16,729 bases of DNA. Source: Pseudomonadota bacterium (lineage in GTDB: Bacteria > SZUA-182 > DTGQ01). Positions 13,760 through 16,729 of the stretch are shown piece by piece. Location of the stretch: contig JAUWIR010000022.1 of assembly GCA_030605265.1 (NCBI GenBank), positions 1 to 16,729 of the forward strand, given 5' to 3'. The position numbers and the translations under genes are program-made. Position 1 is the first letter of the stretch; every line of letters begins with the position of its first letter. Below the pieces are notes generated by a model that saw nothing but the letters and a program-made list of their open reading frames with translations, did no database searches and was not told the origin of the DNA.

Positions 13760-14091
13760 AAAAAGCTCCTGAAGGCCTTTTCCTGATCAGAGAATATTTC
13801 AAAGATATTGGTCATCTTGGTAGCCAGTAAAATGTCCATGACTAAAGGGCCGGGGTTTACCAGCTTAAGACTCCCGCCAACTTTGCGAAATTTCATCAAG
13901 TAATCCCACAAAGATTCCAATCCGCTACTGTCAACTAAGGGCACTTCTTTTAAATCTATTAATATCTTTAGATCACCCAAGGTGAGGTGATGATTTAATT
14001 TTTCCTGCAGGGGCTCTAAGTAGTCATCTGTCATTGGACCTGAGAGGGCTAAAATGAGTATTAATCCCAGTTTGGTTTCTTTAATTTTCAT
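13756..14091 (-). CDS. Single-domain STAS protein (anti-sigma factor antagonist-like)
   Basis: This 111-residue stand-alone STAS domain is of the SpoIIAA/RsbV type. The central strand-loop ILIDLKEVPLVDSSGLESLW (43-62) contains DSSG, with Ser56 at the position phosphorylated by RsbW/SpoIIAB-type kinases. The first strand LILILALSGPM (10-20) and the KLVNPGPLVMDILLATKM segment (76-93) complete the fold. No RsbW-type kinase or PP2C phosphatase gene is in the window, so its partner is unknown. The gene overlaps the HD-GYP gene by 11 bases and PilB by 4 bases, so it is made in step with the motor ATPase. It may be a partner switch acting on pilus assembly or on a sigma factor (inference). Confidence 0.88.
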   Translation of the reverse strand: MKIKETKLGLILILALSGPMTDDYLEPLQEKLNHHLTLGDLKILIDLKEVPLVDSSGLESLWDYLMKFRKVGGSLKLVNPGPLVMDILLATKMTNIFEIFSDQEKAFRSFL

Positions 14092-15604
14092 TTTTTATAC
14101 TATTTTTTTGTTTGAGGATTTGTTGACCTTTTGATTCCACTAACTCTAGGAAAATTTTTACCAGGTCCGGGTCCAGCTGTGATCCTGCCACTTTCCTGAT
14201 TTCAGCAATAGCTTCTTCATGGGAAAGGCTTTTGCGATAAGCACGGCTACTGGTGATGGCATCGTAGGTGTCGGCTATGGCAATAATCCGCGCTCCCAGG
14301 GGTATCTGTTTACCCTTTAATCCTTTTGGGTATCCCCTCCCATCGAAGCGCTCCTGATGAAATCGCACACCGTCCAGGGCAGGTTTAAACCCCTGAATCG
14401 GTTTTAAAATGATGTATCCGCGTTCCGGATGTTTTTTAATTTCATCAAATTCTTCATTGGTGAGTCGTCCGGGTTTGGTAAGTATTGCCTCAGGGATGCC
14501 TATTTTACCGATATCATGGAGCATTGAGGCCCAATTAATACTTTCCTTGACCTTCTGTGGTAATTCCATGTAATTGGCTATAAGACTGGAAATACAATTG
14601 ACCCGCTCAGAATGGCCCCGAGTATAGATATCTTTTGCTTCAATAGCTGAAACAAGACATTTAACTACCGTGACCAGGAAGGTTTTCAGGTTTTGATACA
14701 ATTCCGTATTTTTCAGGAGGATGGAGATGACTTCAGCCATAGAATAAAGAAGTCGCACATCCCCGGTGGTAAATTTTTTGTGTTGGATCTCCAGCATACA
14801 ACAGATCCCCAGGGCCCCCTGATGTATGCCGTTGATAGTAATAGGTACGGCCACAAGACTTGAAGAAGGCGGGAAATAATTTTTCAGAATAGGGTGCTCA
14901 TCCACTTGGTTTAAGATGATCAATTTATTAATAGAAAAAATTTTTAAAAGCTCTTTTCCTAATTTTTTTAGATGGGTATTGTTTTGGGCCCCCTGACAAT
15001 TTTCTAAAGTGCCGCTAGCCGTAAATATCTCTTTATTTGGAAGAGTGATAAATCCATGTTCCACTTCTAAGGTTTCCGTGATTTTATCAATAATTAATTG
15101 AATGCTTTCCTCTGTCTCCTGGACCCCTTTGAGCCATTCTCCAACTTTATAAAAGAGGTTTAATTCTTCATAACGAATGGCCAGCTCTTCTGAAAGGCTG
15201 TTAACTTCAATTTGTGAGGTGAACTCTTTGGCTATATAGTCGGTTATGACTTGATAGAATTTGATTGATTCCGTATCGAACCCGGAATTATTTTCCCCCA
15301 CTATTATAAGGGAGCCCATAAAATGACTCTCTCTGAGGATTGGTAACCCGATAATCAGCTTATTATTAAAGGTACATTTTTGGGTTTTACCGGCAGTCAA
15401 TTGATTATGCAGATCCTGATAAATAATTGTAGGCAGGTCAGGTTTACTTGCGGCAGGGTAAACGATAACAGGGTTTCCTCGGGCGTCTCGCAGTTCAAGT
15501 TTTTGCCCTAGAAGACGGAAACTGCTTTCCAGTAGTTGAGCGATTGAATGATAATCCAGACAACAATATTTTTTTTCAGTGGGAGAAATTTTTTCCATAG
15601 TCAT
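14081..15604 (-). CDS. GAF-HD-GYP cyclic-di-GMP phosphodiesterase
   Basis: This 507-residue soluble protein probably hydrolyses c-di-GMP. The N-terminal 130 residues resemble a GAF or PocR-like sensory domain (IIGLPI...MGSLIIVGEN). A helical linker and a GAF domain (about 155-300, SSLVAVPITINGIHQGALGI at 248-267) follow. The HD-GYP domain (about 305-490) shows HSERV (331-335), HDIGKIGIP (363-371), KHPERGY (391-397), H416-Q-E-R-F-DG-R-GYP ending at 426, and IAIADTYDAITSSRAYR (441-457). Most HD-GYP proteins have HHE where this one has HQE, a substitution at a usual metal ligand, so activity is likely but not certain. The start overlaps the receiver gene by 29 bases and has no obvious ribosome site of its own, suggesting coupling. 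Upstream signalling may set its activity. Confidence 0.92.
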   Translation of the reverse strand: MTMEKISPTEKKYCCLDYHSIAQLLESSFRLLGQKLELRDARGNPVIVYPAASKPDLPTIIYQDLHNQLTAGKTQKCTFNNKLIIGLPILRESHFMGSLIIVGENNSGFDTESIKFYQVITDYIAKEFTSQIEVNSLSEELAIRYEELNLFYKVGEWLKGVQETEESIQLIIDKITETLEVEHGFITLPNKEIFTASGTLENCQGAQNNTHLKKLGKELLKIFSINKLIILNQVDEHPILKNYFPPSSSLVAVPITINGIHQGALGICCMLEIQHKKFTTGDVRLLYSMAEVISILLKNTELYQNLKTFLVTVVKCLVSAIEAKDIYTRGHSERVNCISSLIANYMELPQKVKESINWASMLHDIGKIGIPEAILTKPGRLTNEEFDEIKKHPERGYIILKPIQGFKPALDGVRFHQERFDGRGYPKGLKGKQIPLGARIIAIADTYDAITSSRAYRKSLSHEEAIAEIRKVAGSQLDPDLVKIFLELVESKGQQILKQKNSIKNEN

Positions 15605-15983
15605 TATCTAAACTAAAGTATTGACCTATTATTTTGAGAAGCTCTTTTGGACTAAAGGGTTTTTCGATAAATATGGTTTTTTCCAAAGATTGGGCCCAAT
15701 CACGATCCTCTTCCTGTATACTTGAGGTAATAACAATGGTCAGAAATTCTTTTTCTTTTTTTAAGGGAATAGCTCGCAGGCACAATTCTTTTCCCCCGAG
15801 TTTTGGCATATTCACATCACTTATGACCACATCGGGGCGATTGGTCCGGATCTTTTCCAGGGCTTCCAGTCCATTACTGGCAGTAATTACATCATATCCG
15901 GCATTGGTTAATTTTAATTTGACCACGCGAATCACATAGGGTTCGTCATCTGCAATTAATACTTTTTTCCTCTCAACCTGCAT
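15576..15983 (-). CDS. Single-domain (CheY-like) response regulator receiver
   Basis: This 135-residue receiver domain has no output domain. Acidic pocket Asp12/Asp13, phospho-acceptor Asp56 (VVISDVNMP), switch Thr86/Ser87 (VITSS) and Lys108 (EKPFSP) are all present. It is therefore probably phosphorylated by the kinase encoded 12 bases upstream and acts through protein contact, perhaps on the HD-GYP or pilus proteins encoded downstream (inference). AAAGGAG at 15991-15997 overlaps the kinase stop codon and supports the start. Confidence 0.93.
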   Translation of the reverse strand: MQVERKKVLIADDEPYVIRVVKLKLTNAGYDVITASNGLEALEKIRTNRPDVVISDVNMPKLGGKELCLRAIPLKKEKEFLTIVITSSIQEEDRDWAQSLEKTIFIEKPFSPKELLKIIGQYFSLDNDYGKNFSH

Positions 15984-15990
15984 ATAGACA

Positions 15991-15997
15991 CTCCTTT
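15991..15997 (-). promoter_or_regulatory. Shine-Dalgarno site of the receiver gene
   Basis: AAAGGAG on the minus strand overlaps the kinase TAA stop codon (15996-15998) and lies seven bases before the receiver ATG, linking translation of the kinase and receiver genes. Confidence 0.6.
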
Positions 15998-16729
15998 AAA
16001 TGAAAACCTCTTCTTTGGGAAGAATAAGGGAAAAGGAACTCCCGCTTCCAATAACACTCTCCACTTTGATATCACCTCTGTGTAATTGAACAATATTTTT
16101 GGCTAAAGCTAATCCTAAGCCCGTGCCGGATTCCTTGGTAATTTCTTGTCTTGCGGAGCGAAAAAATTTATCAAAAACTTGATCAAGTTCTGATTCCTCA
16201 ATGCCGTAACCTGAATCAATCACTTTGATGACTATGTGCTCATTTTCCACAATTCCCTGTAAGGTTACTTTTCCGGATTCAGGAGTATATTTGATGGCAT
16301 TGGTTAATAAATTTAAGATGGCTACTTCAATTAAATCTTTATCTAAAGATAAATTAGGCATTTTATCAGCAATATCACAGGTAAAATGAATATTTTTACT
16401 TATGGCTTGTTGGCGCACGGTTTGATAACAATCACTGAGCAATTTATCAGTTTTGATCATGGTTTGGGTAAGCTTTAAACAGCCGGTTTCAATTTTAGAA
16501 ATATTGAGTAGGTTGTTAATGAGGCGGGATAAGCGTATGGTTTCCTTATTAATGGAATTGACGAATTCCCGCTTGTTTTGCTCATCAGAGATTTCATTAT
16601 CAAGAAGCATTTCAGAATATGAACGAAGGGTGGTTAAGGGTGTTTTTAATTCATGGGCCACATGATTAATAAATTCGTTTCGAGATGATTCAGCTTGTTT
16701 TTGAGAAGTAATGTCGGTTATGGCCCATA
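15996..16729 (-). CDS. Sensor histidine kinase (5' partial, cut by the window edge)
   Basis: Only the kinase core is in the window; the frame stays open to the right edge. It begins with the tail of what looks like a PAS domain (WAITDITSQKQAE). The HisKA helix follows, with NEFINHVAHELKTPL and the phospho-acceptor His of the HELKTP box. The HATPase domain has N-box LLTNAIKYTPESG, G1 DSGYGI, F-box FDKFFRS and G2 GTGLGLALAK. The GTG at 16661 lies inside the H-box region, so it is not the true start. It heads the visible pilus/signalling gene series and is the natural partner of the receiver gene 12 bases downstream. The input domain and signal lie outside the window. Confidence 0.92.
   Translation of the reverse strand, partial: WAITDITSQKQAESSRNEFINHVAHELKTPLTTLRSYSEMLLDNEISDEQNKREFVNSINKETIRLSRLINNLLNISKIETGCLKLTQTMIKTDKLLSDCYQTVRQQAISKNIHFTCDIADKMPNLSLDKDLIEVAILNLLTNAIKYTPESGKVTLQGIVENEHIVIKVIDSGYGIEESELDQVFDKFFRSARQEITKESGTGLGLALAKNIVQLHRGDIKVESVIGSGSSFSLILPKEEVFI

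Noticed and set aside
16453..16665. Plus-strand open frame opposite the right-edge histidine kinase
   Set aside because: The opposite strand encodes conserved HisKA helices, so this frame is a shadow.

Overview
The window looks like chromosomal DNA from an uncultured diderm (Gram-negative-type) bacterium with AT-rich DNA; I did not compute base composition. An outer-membrane secretin together with a PilMNO-type inner-membrane platform indicates two membranes. Several short intergenic palindromes and tandem motifs resemble dispersed repeats I recall from environmental genomes such as Desulfobacterota, Planctomycetes and candidate phyla. That is memory, not a search, and I do not assign a taxon.

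Layout. At the left edge a 5'-truncated GAF-PAS histidine kinase (3-1304, + strand) converges on a DUF4921/GalT-like gene (1301-2653, - strand); their stop codons interlock in one CTAG. Everything further right is on the minus strand and reads as one large type IV pilus locus of about 14 kb, transcribed from the right edge leftwards. The order is: sensor histidine kinase (cut by the right edge), single-domain response regulator, GAF/HD-GYP c-di-GMP phosphodiesterase, STAS protein, PilB ATPase, PilC, major GspG/PilA-like prepilin, GspH/FimT-like, PilV-like, PilW-like and PilX-like minor prepilins, PilM, PilN, PilO, a PilP/GspC-like protein, and a compact PilQ/MshL-like secretin. Most junctions overlap or abut, so the genes are probably co-expressed. 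The exceptions are gaps of 149, 294 and 144 bases, each of which contains repeat sequence.

How it fits together. Signalling genes at the head of the locus (kinase, receiver, HD-GYP, STAS) precede an extension ATPase whose N-terminus is a two-motif MshEN domain, the c-di-GMP sensor of MshE. This suggests a local circuit in which c-di-GMP turnover controls pilus assembly. The major-pilin, GspH, PilV, PilW, PilX order parallels mshA-C-D-O-P of the MSHA pilus. The predicted tip looks specialised: the PilX-like protein carries a DNRLRE (CBM96-like) domain, and the PilW-like protein has an inserted, internally duplicated array of DxDxDG calcium-binding-type loops. No prepilin peptidase (PilD) or retraction ATPase (PilT) lies in the window.

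The most unusual points are the DNRLRE-tipped PilX-like pilin, the calcium-loop array in the PilW-like pilin, the c-di-GMP/STAS/PilB arrangement, and three families of small repeats in the gaps between pilus genes.
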